Of a stretch of DNA of 64,000 nucleotides, positions 54,615 to 63,232 are shown piece after piece (within the stretch, counting starts at the first letter, position 1; each line of letters opens with the position of its first letter). The stretch lies in NCBI GenBank assembly GCA_031399065.1, contig JANNOM010000005.1:6751-70750 (forward strand), in the 5' to 3' direction. Source of the stretch: JADCRZ01 sp031399065 (lineage in GTDB: Bacteria; Bacteroidota; Bacteroidia; Chitinophagales; Chitinophagaceae). Made by a program: the position numbers and the translations under genes. The notes under the pieces were generated by a model. That model was not told the origin of the DNA. It ran no database searches and was given only the letters and a program-made list of their open reading frames with translations.

Positions 54615-55715
54615 TCAATAGGCGGCCAGGTCTGTATAGGGTTGATTTAAACTCTGGGGACGATTAATTTTTTGTGTAAACCTATGGCAAAGCAGCCAAT
54701 TCGACAACAGGATGAAAGCAGATACGATAGCTATGATCATCTCGTTATTCAGTGATCCTAAAGAAAGTACTAATAAAAAAGAAATGGTATTAATGAGTAG
54801 TAAAATACCGGTGGACTGCATGTGTGACAGGCTGATATCTATCAGCCGGTGATGAATATGATTTCTATCTGCTGCGAAAGGTGATCGTCCTTTAAGAATC
54901 CGTAGAGAGAATACTCTGAACGTGTCGAAGACAGGAATTATCAAAAGAGAAAAAACAATAGCAGGTGCCAATTGAAAATGAGGCGAATGTATTTTTATGG
55001 CGTTTAGCCTGTTCAACTCCAGGAAGTGTATGGAAAAAACGGCGAGGATGAATCCCATAAACAGGGAACCGGTGTCGCCCATAAATATTTTGGCTGGAGT
55101 TTTATTAAACACAAGGAAACCTAAAAGGCATCCACTCATTGCTACGGCGAGAAATAAGAAGCCGGTATCCTGCATCCTCCAGAACAGGTATGCAAATACC
55201 AATGAGGCGAACAATCCAAGGCTGCCTGCCAGGCAATTGATACCGTCAATCAGATTGAATGCGTTTATTATAAGCATGATGAAGAATACAGATACAACCA
55301 TACTGATTTCATAGCTAATATGGTCTATACCGAGTAATCCGTAAAAACTGGTGAAACGAAACTCCGCTGGTCCGGTAATAATAAGTGCTACTATTAACTG
55401 CGCAATTATCTTTTTAGTGGGGTTGGCTCCAACAAGATCGTCTGTGACACCTAATATAAATATAATAACCGAGGAGGCAATAATATAATTAAGATGAAGG
55501 ATATTTGTAAATGGAAGGAATAAAAAGAAAGTAAACATGAATGAGGCGAAAATAGCCACTCCGCCCAGGTTGGGAGTTCTCACCAGGTGAATTTTACGAT
55601 CCTCGGAAGGCTCGTCGAACAGATGTTTTTTATGGGCGATGTAAATAACTTTCTGAGTGGAATAGCAAACGAGTATGAATGCTAATAATAAGATAAGAAT
55701 GCAATAGATAATCAT
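54615..55715 (-). CDS. WecA/TagO-like undecaprenyl-phosphate sugar-1-phosphate transferase
   Basis: A 366-residue polytopic membrane protein of the MraY/WecA superfamily. Signatures: DEPSEDRKIHLVRTPNLGG, GVTDDLVGANPTKK, NAFNLIDGINCLAGSLG, KIFMGDTGSLFMGF and the HIHH motif in AADRNHIHHRL. It would start a lipid-linked glycan by transferring a HexNAc-1-phosphate to undecaprenyl phosphate at the inner membrane. It is the last large gene of the glycosyltransferase cluster on this strand. Donor sugar is not certain. Confidence 0.88.
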   Translation of the reverse strand: MIIYCILILLLAFILVCYSTQKVIYIAHKKHLFDEPSEDRKIHLVRTPNLGGVAIFASFMFTFFLFLPFTNILHLNYIIASSVIIFILGVTDDLVGANPTKKIIAQLIVALIITGPAEFRFTSFYGLLGIDHISYEISMVVSVFFIMLIINAFNLIDGINCLAGSLGLFASLVFAYLFWRMQDTGFLFLAVAMSGCLLGFLVFNKTPAKIFMGDTGSLFMGFILAVFSIHFLELNRLNAIKIHSPHFQLAPAIVFSLLIIPVFDTFRVFSLRILKGRSPFAADRNHIHHRLIDISLSHMQSTGILLLINTISFLLVLSLGSLNNEMIIAIVSAFILLSNWLLCHRFTQKINRPQSLNQPYTDLAAY

Positions 55716-55877
55716 AGTTTGTATATTTCTCGTTACTCTTCAAAGGTAAATATTCATTGTGCCTTAAATGCTATGGTAAAGTGATTTTAATATTAACATT
55801 ATGCAGGTATTGTAATTAACATTATATGTCAACGCTCTTTATGTAAAACGTTTAACCAAGAAAGCAGGCAAGGTGGT

Positions 55878-56951
55878 TCATGTCTGATTATGTAAATGAG
55901 TATAAGGAGAGATGAGGGCTTTGTCCATAAGTTTAGATCTGACTGCTTCAGGCGAATGTGTAGAAGCTATATATTCGAATACACTGGTTTTTACTTTACT
56001 ACGCAATGTGTCATCTGCTATAATGCTTGCGAGGAGTCGACTATCTTTCTTCAAATTACCCGATAAATAAAAACCGTTGCTACCTTCCTGGATCATTTCA
56101 GCAATACTATTTACTTTATTAGTCAGCACGATTTTACCTTTCTTCAAACTGTACAATATGCTTCCACTTACCGGCCAGTAAAAGCGGTAATCTTTAAAGG
56201 GAAATACGGCAAATTCAGACTTTTGAAAAACGGCATCCAGTTCTTTCTCGCCCAGGTACCCGTGATAGTGAACATTTGTCTTATAACGATCCTTCAATGA
56301 ATTATAATAATGAATTTCCCTTCCAAGTGGCTGGCCCACTACATTGAACTGAAGGTCGGGATAATCAGGTAATAATTGCTCATGTAACTGAAGTGAATAG
56401 TCAATCCCTTTGTTTTGTCCTATAAAACCAAAGTAAATGAAATTTTTATTCGTGGAACTATTATATACAACTTCCGCAGTATCGATAATATGCGGCAGGT
56501 AGTGCACGCTATCGACATTGTATTTTTTTCTAACCGCTTCCACGCCTTTGTGCGTCAACACATAAATAGCTGCTATTTTACGAACTTGCGCGGTAGCGGC
56601 ACCGAAGCCACCGGCATAACGCTCATATAACTTGGATAAACCATTAAGAAAATAATTATTAAATTCATAGTAAGGATACTTGATCAACGGAGCATCGTGC
56701 AAGGTAACAGACACGTTTTTGTAATTGGCTTTCAACATTAAAAATAAAAGCTCGATCTCCTTTTTCTGAAAAATACCTATTTCGATATGAACATGATCCC
56801 TGGAAGTTATCAGGGAAAGGATACTGCTTACCCGGTCGTTACTGTCTACAAATATATAGTCTTTATCTTTTAATACCAGCTCATAAAAATCCCTGGAGTA
56901 CTTACAAATCCCTGAGGTTCCAGTTTTTGAACTTAGGTAAAATTTTTTCAT
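55878..56951 (-). CDS. Glycosyltransferase, GT-B fold (GT4-like)
   Basis: A 357-residue protein. The N-terminal half includes TGTSGICKYSRDF and a glycine-containing start typical of GT-B acceptor domains; the C-terminal half has FGFIGQNKGIDYSLQLHEQL and GYLGEKELDAVFQKSEFAVF, then PVSGSILYSLKKGK, in the positions of the GT4 nucleotide-sugar domain. The usual E-x-G-x-x-x-x-E motif is poorly kept. It is in the minus-strand glycan cluster, after the 2OG oxygenase gene. Donor and acceptor unknown. Confidence 0.75.
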   Translation of the reverse strand: MKKFYLSSKTGTSGICKYSRDFYELVLKDKDYIFVDSNDRVSSILSLITSRDHVHIEIGIFQKKEIELLFLMLKANYKNVSVTLHDAPLIKYPYYEFNNYFLNGLSKLYERYAGGFGAATAQVRKIAAIYVLTHKGVEAVRKKYNVDSVHYLPHIIDTAEVVYNSSTNKNFIYFGFIGQNKGIDYSLQLHEQLLPDYPDLQFNVVGQPLGREIHYYNSLKDRYKTNVHYHGYLGEKELDAVFQKSEFAVFPFKDYRFYWPVSGSILYSLKKGKIVLTNKVNSIAEMIQEGSNGFYLSGNLKKDSRLLASIIADDTLRSKVKTSVFEYIASTHSPEAVRSKLMDKALISPYTHLHNQT

Positions 56952-56993
56952 TGGTGTTTTATTAACTAACCGGTAGATTTTAAAAGTTACGGA

Positions 56994-57839
56994 CTAGTTT
57001 ACATTACCATCTTTTTTATAGATATGTTTAGTTTCTACAATCCTCTTTCCCGTAATATTTCTAACAAAATTGCGTAGCTTACGGTCAACGGTAAGTGCTA
57101 CACCTTTAAAAGCCTCTTCCGGTCTTCCATAAAAAGATGTGACATGAAAATAACTTTCTTTCTCAGCAGGTATCTTCGAGAAATAATAGTTGGATACGCA
57201 GCATCTTTTTTTATCTACTACCACTTTACTTACCGAATGGTAAGAAGATTTATTAGTGATCATTAGTATAAGACGATTAAACTGAGACACGAACGTGCGT
57301 GGTTTATTCTTTACACCTCCATCCCATAATTCAAGATTACCGCCGTTTTCGAGTTTCCAGTCAGGACTTACATAATAAAGCAGGTTCAGTACCCGGTAGT
57401 TTTCTCGGTCGTTATCATGGGAGTTATCAAGATGGGGATTGAGGAAATTACCATTTGCCATCAGACTTATCCCACCTGCGTATAGCAAATCATCGGGTTT
57501 CATTTCAAGGATGCCTGTTATATATTCAGATATCTTTACAATTCTTTCATCCTGAAATGCATAAACGATCTCTTCCAGTAAAGGATCGTACAGATCCATC
57601 TGTGCGGCAATCCGTTTGTTTTCTCTCATAGACTTATGAATAGCCATCTCTTCAGGACTTGGGTATGCATCATAAATAGTCTTCGCCATTTCTGCCGGAA
57701 GCAGGTTATCTATATAGCAGGCATTAATAATACCCGGTGCAGCAAAGTCTTTCTTTAATCTTTCTTTTTCTTCCTCAAGTCGCTCGACAATGATATCCGC
57801 CAGTTCAGTACGATTCCAAATGGCTTTTTTCCTTTGCAT
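56994..57839 (-). CDS. 2OG-Fe(II) oxygenase (prolyl-4-hydroxylase-like)
   Basis: A 281-residue protein with a double-stranded beta-helix iron site: H136-x-D138 in NPHLDNSHD and distal H201 in SSYHSVSK, then a basic KKRCC stretch suited to 2-oxoglutarate. Strand sequences LNLLYYVSPDW and GGNLELWDGG are typical of the P4Hc family. It would hydroxylate a peptide, lipid or sugar in the cytoplasm. The start overlaps the preceding glycosyltransferase gene by 35 nt, so it belongs to the glycan operon and may modify a polysaccharide precursor or carrier. The substrate is inferred from context only. Confidence 0.85.
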   Translation of the reverse strand: MQRKKAIWNRTELADIIVERLEEEKERLKKDFAAPGIINACYIDNLLPAEMAKTIYDAYPSPEEMAIHKSMRENKRIAAQMDLYDPLLEEIVYAFQDERIVKISEYITGILEMKPDDLLYAGGISLMANGNFLNPHLDNSHDNDRENYRVLNLLYYVSPDWKLENGGNLELWDGGVKNKPRTFVSQFNRLILMITNKSSYHSVSKVVVDKKRCCVSNYYFSKIPAEKESYFHVTSFYGRPEEAFKGVALTVDRKLRNFVRNITGKRIVETKHIYKKDGNVN

Positions 57840-58848
57840 ATAATTTTGATTTTAAGATGTTCTTGATACGTGAGATATTTTCGTTCAGCGCAGTGTAATT
57901 ACTTCGGATGGCGAACAATTGCCTTATATAGGCTATGTTCCATCCAAAATAAAGACTCCTTCCATATTTTTTTGGCGGAATAACAAGGTACTTAAACAAG
58001 CGTATAATGCTAAGCATTAAATGAATGTTCCAGTTTTTTATCCGTTTATGAAAAGAACGTTCACTGATATGTGCATAATAGAGATTCCTTACAGGACCAT
58101 CTACACCAAAAGCGGTAAATAATCTTTTAAAGTAATCAAGTTGAAGACGACCTGCAGGAAGGTAATGGAAAAAAGTGAGGTCTTTGGAATAGTGCAGTTT
58201 ATAGCCCATTAAAACAAAAGCATAGGTTAATTCGGTATCTTCCGAAGAGGTAAGTTTTTTACCTACTCTTCCCTGCATGATCGGAACGAAGCCGGAGGCA
58301 AATAATTGATCCAGCGCAGTTTTCCGGATGGCCATACCTGCTCCATATAGGTTTAACAGCCGTCCGTCTTCCCTGTTAATTTCCTGCGAGCCGATGGCAA
58401 AAGCCTCGGCGTATTCATCGAACCAGTAAGGCTTCTCCGTTTCAAATACGGGAATACCTTTTCCTCCGGAAGCGGCAATATTTCTGTCAGCTTCAAAAAT
58501 ATCGTAGGTATCCTGCAGGTAATTAGGGCTTAGCCAATTATCATCATCACAAAACAAGAGAATGGAAAACAACGCCTCGCTGATTCCCTTGTTTCTGGCA
58601 TTCCCCAAACCAGGCTTCGATTCTTTCACTATGCGTAGTTCAACGGGGTTATTCAGTTCATTCCATATTGAATTAGCTAAGATGGCGGTATTATCCGTAG
58701 ATGCGTTATCTACCAATATAATTTCCCACCTTAAATCCGGCGATACCTCCTGCTTTGAGATAGCTAAAAGCGTTTCGGGCAATCGCTTTTCGCTATTATA
58801 ACAGCATATAATGAGTGATACTCCCTTTCTGATTGCGACATTTTTCAT
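57805..58848 (-). CDS. Family 2 glycosyltransferase
   Basis: A 347-residue GT-A enzyme: VSLIICCYNSEKRLPETLL, EIILVDNASTDNTA, GLGNARNKGI and the metal-binding DDD in LLFCDDDNWL, then GAGMAIRKTAL and SSEDTELTYAFVLMG. It transfers a sugar from a nucleotide donor in the cytoplasm. It overlaps the upstream glycosyltransferase gene by 4 nt and the downstream oxygenase by 35 nt, so the three are translationally linked. Confidence 0.9.
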   Translation of the reverse strand: MKNVAIRKGVSLIICCYNSEKRLPETLLAISKQEVSPDLRWEIILVDNASTDNTAILANSIWNELNNPVELRIVKESKPGLGNARNKGISEALFSILLFCDDDNWLSPNYLQDTYDIFEADRNIAASGGKGIPVFETEKPYWFDEYAEAFAIGSQEINREDGRLLNLYGAGMAIRKTALDQLFASGFVPIMQGRVGKKLTSSEDTELTYAFVLMGYKLHYSKDLTFFHYLPAGRLQLDYFKRLFTAFGVDGPVRNLYYAHISERSFHKRIKNWNIHLMLSIIRLFKYLVIPPKKYGRSLYFGWNIAYIRQLFAIRSNYTALNENISRIKNILKSKLYAKEKSHLESY

Positions 58849-59717
58849 GAGGCGGAAGTAAGCGTGCGTTTGGGTTTTAAAATAACTGTTTTGCGCACAG
58901 GTAATGTGTTACTAATGGCGGATTTGTTGATCAGTTCGCGTTTGCGGTCTTTAAACCACCCCCATTTATTGAAATACTTGATGGATGACCCTATATGGTA
59001 CGTTAATAATTTAGGATTTTTATACGACGCTTTGCTATATGCGTGCACAATACTTACCAGGGGATAATATACGGTACGGTATTGCTCATTAATCCGTCTG
59101 CACAGGTCGGTATCTTCCAGGTACATGAAATATTGTTCGTCAAACGCTCCCACCTCCGCAAATACCGCTGTTCGTATAAACATGAAGCAACCCGACAGAT
59201 TGGGTACTTCCATAATCGAATTATAGTCTTTGTGTTTAAGCTCATACCTTTCAAGATAATTTTTAAAAAGGAACTTTGCAGGGCCTGGAATAAATCTTCT
59301 GGCAAAAAGGTCGGAAGGAGAGGGAAGTGTTTTACATAAATACTGCATCTCCCCGCTCATGTAAAGTACTTTTGGCATCACCAGCCCGATGTCCTCATTT
59401 TGTTCCATATATTTAAAGAGCCGGCTCAGAATTTCAGGGTTAAATTCGACATCCGGGTTTAAGACCAGGTGATACTTTGAGTTTCCCCTAGCTTTTTCTA
59501 TCGCCAGATTATGGCCCGACCCATAACCAATATTTCTACCTGAAAAAATATACTCTATCTGCGGAGAGTTGAATTCGAACCGCAATGAATCATCTGCAGA
59601 ATTATCTACCAGGTATAATTTTACGCTTCTTGTACTGCTTAAGAAGCTTTCGATCGGTTTCCTGATCTCGTCAACCGAACTATGGTACAATACAATGGAA
59701 CAACTTATATCGATCAT
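58845..59717 (-). CDS. Family 2 glycosyltransferase (rhamnosyltransferase-like)
   Basis: A 290-residue GT-A enzyme: IVLYHSSVDEIRKPIESF, LYLVDNSADDSL, GRNIGYGSGHNLAI, NPDVEF as the DxD equivalent, and GCFMFIRTAVFAEVGAFDEQ then DTDLCRRI. This motif set is common among dTDP-rhamnose-type and related transferases. It is 11 bp after the upstream GT4 gene and overlaps the next by 4 nt. Confidence 0.9.
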   Translation of the reverse strand: MIDISCSIVLYHSSVDEIRKPIESFLSSTRSVKLYLVDNSADDSLRFEFNSPQIEYIFSGRNIGYGSGHNLAIEKARGNSKYHLVLNPDVEFNPEILSRLFKYMEQNEDIGLVMPKVLYMSGEMQYLCKTLPSPSDLFARRFIPGPAKFLFKNYLERYELKHKDYNSIMEVPNLSGCFMFIRTAVFAEVGAFDEQYFMYLEDTDLCRRINEQYRTVYYPLVSIVHAYSKASYKNPKLLTYHIGSSIKYFNKWGWFKDRKRELINKSAISNTLPVRKTVILKPKRTLTSAS

Positions 59718-59728
59718 AAGGGATGGTA

Positions 59729-60874
59729 TTAGTTATTAGAAATTTGATTGTCTATTATTGTTTTAAGGGAGCGGGCTGATTGTTCCCAGGAAAATTTTCT
59801 GGCCTGTTCAAGACCTTTTTCCCTGAGCGCATTTCTAAGCCCCCCGTTAGTAAGTACATTATTAAGAGCTGAACATAGCTGCTGCTTATTGAGCGGATCA
59901 AAATAAAGCACCGCCTCACCCCCAACTTCCGGCATGGAAGAAGTATTGGATGTTATTACCGGGCAACCACTTGCCATCGCTTCCAGCACTGGTAACCCGA
60001 ACCCTTCAAAAAGGCTGGGGAAAACGAGCACTGTAGCTTCTCTGTATAAAGAAGGCATCAGATCCATATCGACATAACCAAGAAAATGAACATCCGCCTC
60101 CAGGTTGAGTTCCTGCACCAGATTTTTCAAGTATTCTGTGTATTTCTTTTTTCCTCCGGGTATTACAAGCGGATGTTTTTTGCGCAATGGTTCTTCCAGA
60201 TCCTTATATGCATAGAGCAGGGTCTCAAAATTTTTATGCGGAAGCGTAGGACCAACTGCGAGTATATAATTACTTACACGATATTTTTTCTCAATAAGAA
60301 ATACATTTTCACCCCTGGTATTATAACGATTATGATCGTAGCCATTGTAAATAACCTCTATCTTATCTGCAGGACAATTTAAAAAATCAATCACATCCTG
60401 CTTGGTGGTTTCAGATACGGTTACAATTAGTTTTGATCGGGATACTATAAAGGGAAGAAGATATTTAAAGTAGAATGTTTGTTGGATATTGAGATTCTTG
60501 TACCTTAATGCAAGCAAGTCGTGGATAGTGATAATCTGATTTTTAAGTACAAAACTACCATGTGTCGTAGGGCTGAAAAGCAAATCAAAATTCCGGGCCT
60601 GAAAGGGGTAGTAAAATGTGTTCCAGAAAAAACGGCAAAAAGCCGCCAGTTTACCGTGCTTGGAAGATAGCAGAAAATCTGATAACTTAACAATCCTGAA
60701 ATCTTTATTAAGGAGAGAACTCGTAGGAGTAAAAACAGTTATCTGCTTCCATGATTTATCCAGATCAAGATCGCCAAGATGATTTATAAGATTAAACGAA
60801 TACACACCGGCACCCGTTGGATGTTCATCAAGCATTGAACCATTCATTCCAATTGCTATTTCAGTTCTGATCAT
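59729..60874 (-). CDS. Family 4 glycosyltransferase (mannosyltransferase-like)
   Basis: A 381-residue GT-B enzyme, the first gene of the minus-strand cluster. It shows AIGMNGSMLDEHPTGAGVYS at the N-terminus, IEVIYNGYDHNRY in the linker, AVGPTLPHKNFETLL, and the donor-site motif FPSLFEGFGLPVLEAMASG (E-x-G-x-x-x-x-E), then MPEVGGEAVLYFDP. Typical of mannose- or other hexose-transferring GT4 enzymes in exopolysaccharide synthesis. Confidence 0.9.
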   Translation of the reverse strand: MIRTEIAIGMNGSMLDEHPTGAGVYSFNLINHLGDLDLDKSWKQITVFTPTSSLLNKDFRIVKLSDFLLSSKHGKLAAFCRFFWNTFYYPFQARNFDLLFSPTTHGSFVLKNQIITIHDLLALRYKNLNIQQTFYFKYLLPFIVSRSKLIVTVSETTKQDVIDFLNCPADKIEVIYNGYDHNRYNTRGENVFLIEKKYRVSNYILAVGPTLPHKNFETLLYAYKDLEEPLRKKHPLVIPGGKKKYTEYLKNLVQELNLEADVHFLGYVDMDLMPSLYREATVLVFPSLFEGFGLPVLEAMASGCPVITSNTSSMPEVGGEAVLYFDPLNKQQLCSALNNVLTNGGLRNALREKGLEQARKFSWEQSARSLKTIIDNQISNN

Positions 60875-61199
60875 TGCAGGTTATTAACTATTCGATTTTG
60901 AATAATAATTAGTTATATCTTTTTCACATGATCAGCATTCGACCTATTGGCACTACTACATAACAAATGAGTACAATGCATTCAGGTTGGCTTTAGTTTA
61001 AAAAGCCGGTTTCTTACGATCAACGGGGAGGGGGGATTTTTATAGTGATATCTGATTTCCAGAGATGAAGGTCAAATATTTGCTTTACTTAATTGTTACC
61101 TAAATGTTACCTTAATATTTTTATTTCAACATGAGGCTTCTAAATGTGGATAAAGACTTTAATTGCAGCTTTATTGATAATAATTAACACTTTTGGGAT
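60875..61199. other. Divergent intergenic region
   Basis: 325 bp between the glycan cluster and a rightward operon. It is AT-rich and probably holds both promoters; no gene or clear box is seen. Confidence 0.35.
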
Positions 61200-62045
61200 A
61201 TGTATGAGGGAAATGGCCTTTTCAACTGCCTGATGAAAATGCTCCAGGTAATGGCGGTTTGGGCGTTAATTATACTTTCACAGCCCGTTTTTGGCCAGGA
61301 AATACCGGATAAGGACATCAACCAATGGTTGCTAAAGGCCCAGATATTTGCGCAGCAGGTTCGGGTGATTGATAATAAATTTTCTTCAATCCCCCTGCTG
61401 GGAACTATACCAGGAGGAGAACTCTCCACCTCTCTCACAAAAAAAAATACACAGCACGAGCTTGGTTTTGCCTATTCTCAAGGCAATCCTGATTTTTCTG
61501 GAATAGCGGGATCTGGAGTAAAACTGGCATATTTCAACGCCGATTATACTTTTATGTATCTGCTCAAACACCCGGCATCCTCTCCTTTACGGTACAAAGC
61601 CGGAGCCGGGATAAACGTTTTATATTCGAAACGAGACTACAACAACTTTATTAATTCCGATGTATCGTTCGAATTAGTCACGTCCCTTAGCAGCAATATA
61701 GAAGTAGTTTATTTAGCAAAAGGCAAATTGACAGGTATCTCCGTTTCTAACAGGATACAATTACCATTCATCTCAATACTGCAGCAACCTGCGTATGCTA
61801 CCGACGGGCCTGAAGGTAGTCCCGACCAGAAAGGTCTGACCGTTAATACATTGTTTAAAGGCAGCGAACTGGTAAGTTTTTCATCCTTCTTTCGCGCGAC
61901 CAATCATTTGACTATAGCAAAAAAACTGACCGAACGGAACGGGCTTTCGCTGGTGTATATCTGGAATTATTACCATATTAAAACCATGAGGCAGGTAAAA
62001 TCTGCCAGTCACCGGTTGGGATTCACTTATTATCACATACTTTAA
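61200..62045 (+). CDS. Secreted protein of unknown function
   Basis: A 281-residue protein. A signal peptide lies at residues 12-33 (MKMLQVMAVWALIILSQPVF), so an internal ATG (61233 or 61239) may be the real start. The mature part has repeated beta strands (ELGFAYSQGNPDFSG, VKLAYFNADYTFMYLL, AGAGINVLYSKRDY) and ends with a strand HRLGFTYYHIL, suggesting an outer-membrane barrel. The S41 peptidase gene starts 15 bp downstream. Family unknown. Confidence 0.7.
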   Translation: MYEGNGLFNCLMKMLQVMAVWALIILSQPVFGQEIPDKDINQWLLKAQIFAQQVRVIDNKFSSIPLLGTIPGGELSTSLTKKNTQHELGFAYSQGNPDFSGIAGSGVKLAYFNADYTFMYLLKHPASSPLRYKAGAGINVLYSKRDYNNFINSDVSFELVTSLSSNIEVVYLAKGKLTGISVSNRIQLPFISILQQPAYATDGPEGSPDQKGLTVNTLFKGSELVSFSSFFRATNHLTIAKKLTERNGLSLVYIWNYYHIKTMRQVKSASHRLGFTYYHIL

Positions 62046-62060
62046 CGCTGACCATCACCT

Positions 62061-63074
62061 ATGCAACAACAAATTTTTTCTTTCAGGCTGATCGTTTTTG
62101 GGTTATTGTTATATGGGTTAACATCCTGCGAAAAAGCAATTAATTTAAAAAACCCGGATTCCACCCCGGTAGCGGTGTTTGACGAAGCCTGGAAAGTAAT
62201 GGATGAACGATATGCCATGTTCTCCTTCAAAGAAGTAGACTGGAAAAGCGTATACACTACTTACAGGCAGCAGGTGACGGATGATATGACTGATAAAGCG
62301 CTTTTTGACGTACTCGCCCGAATGCTTGAAACATTGAAGGATGGGCATGTAGCGTTGTTGTCAGACACCGATACGGCCGTGTACCAGAACTTTTATGCAA
62401 CTTTTCCTGCTAATTTTAATTACCCTAATCTTCTTAAAAATTATTTGGGAAATGATTATAAAAAAGTGGGGCCTGTAATATATAAGGTCCTTAATAATAT
62501 AGGTTACTTATATTATGATGCGTTTGCAAATGATATATCCGATAGCCAGTTGAACAGTATATTTACAGATATAGCGCCCACAGAAGGATTGATTGTAGAT
62601 GTTAGAAATAATACGGGCGGTAATGTCGACAATGCTAACAGGTTATTTGCGCGTTTCATTTCCGGGAAATTCCTTTTAAAATACAACGTAAATAAAGCTG
62701 GTCCCGGCCATGACGACTTTACGGCTCATCGCCCAATTTATCTTGAACCGGCGGGATCGTATTATAATAATTCCGTGATTGTTTTAACGAATCGCAGGTG
62801 CTTCAGCGCATGTAACGATTTCGTAATGTATATGTCAGGATTAGCCAATGTTCAGCTTATGGGCGACCAGACCGGGGGCGGTGGTGGCGTGCCTCATAAC
62901 TATCTGATGGCAAATGGATGGAAGCTGCAATACTCCTCCTCAGCAACGCTTTCGCCGGAAAAAAGGAATATTGAAAATGGTATAACGCCTGATGTATCTA
63001 TTAACATTACACCAATAGAAGAAACAGCCGGAAGAGATCCGATCATCGAAAAAGCGTATGAGTCTCTTCAGTAA
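62061..63074 (+). CDS. S41-family peptidase lipoprotein
   Basis: A 337-residue protein. The N-terminus is a lipoprotein signal (RLIVFGLLLYGLTSCEK, lipid-attached Cys about residue 23). The S41/Tsp region shows DGHVALLSD, LIVDVRNNTGGNVDNANRLF, VLTNRRCFSACNDFVMYM with the likely catalytic serine, and VQLMGDQTGGGGGVPHNYLM. It is short for the family and has no obvious PDZ domain. It would cleave proteins or peptides in the periplasm or on the outer membrane. It is probably co-transcribed with the gene upstream. Confidence 0.85.
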   Translation: MQQQIFSFRLIVFGLLLYGLTSCEKAINLKNPDSTPVAVFDEAWKVMDERYAMFSFKEVDWKSVYTTYRQQVTDDMTDKALFDVLARMLETLKDGHVALLSDTDTAVYQNFYATFPANFNYPNLLKNYLGNDYKKVGPVIYKVLNNIGYLYYDAFANDISDSQLNSIFTDIAPTEGLIVDVRNNTGGNVDNANRLFARFISGKFLLKYNVNKAGPGHDDFTAHRPIYLEPAGSYYNNSVIVLTNRRCFSACNDFVMYMSGLANVQLMGDQTGGGGGVPHNYLMANGWKLQYSSSATLSPEKRNIENGITPDVSINITPIEETAGRDPIIEKAYESLQ

Positions 63075-63179
63075 TAATGTACATCATACTTTTATCGAAT
63101 AATACTGTTTTTTTTCCGAATGTTACAAATCATAATAAAAACGTAATACTTTCTTAACATTGATATGCTTTACAAACAA

Positions 63180-63187
63180 TAGTTTTG
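63180..63187 (+). promoter_or_regulatory. Predicted -7 promoter box of the TonB receptor
   Basis: TAGTTTTG, a perfect TAnnTTTG match, 45 bp before the ATG at 63233. The upstream ATTG at 63159-63162 is a weak -33 element with 17-nt spacing. Confidence 0.45.
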
Positions 63188-63232
63188 CGGCTTCTTACAG
63201 ATAAAAAATTCAATCCATCAGAAGCAGCAAAT

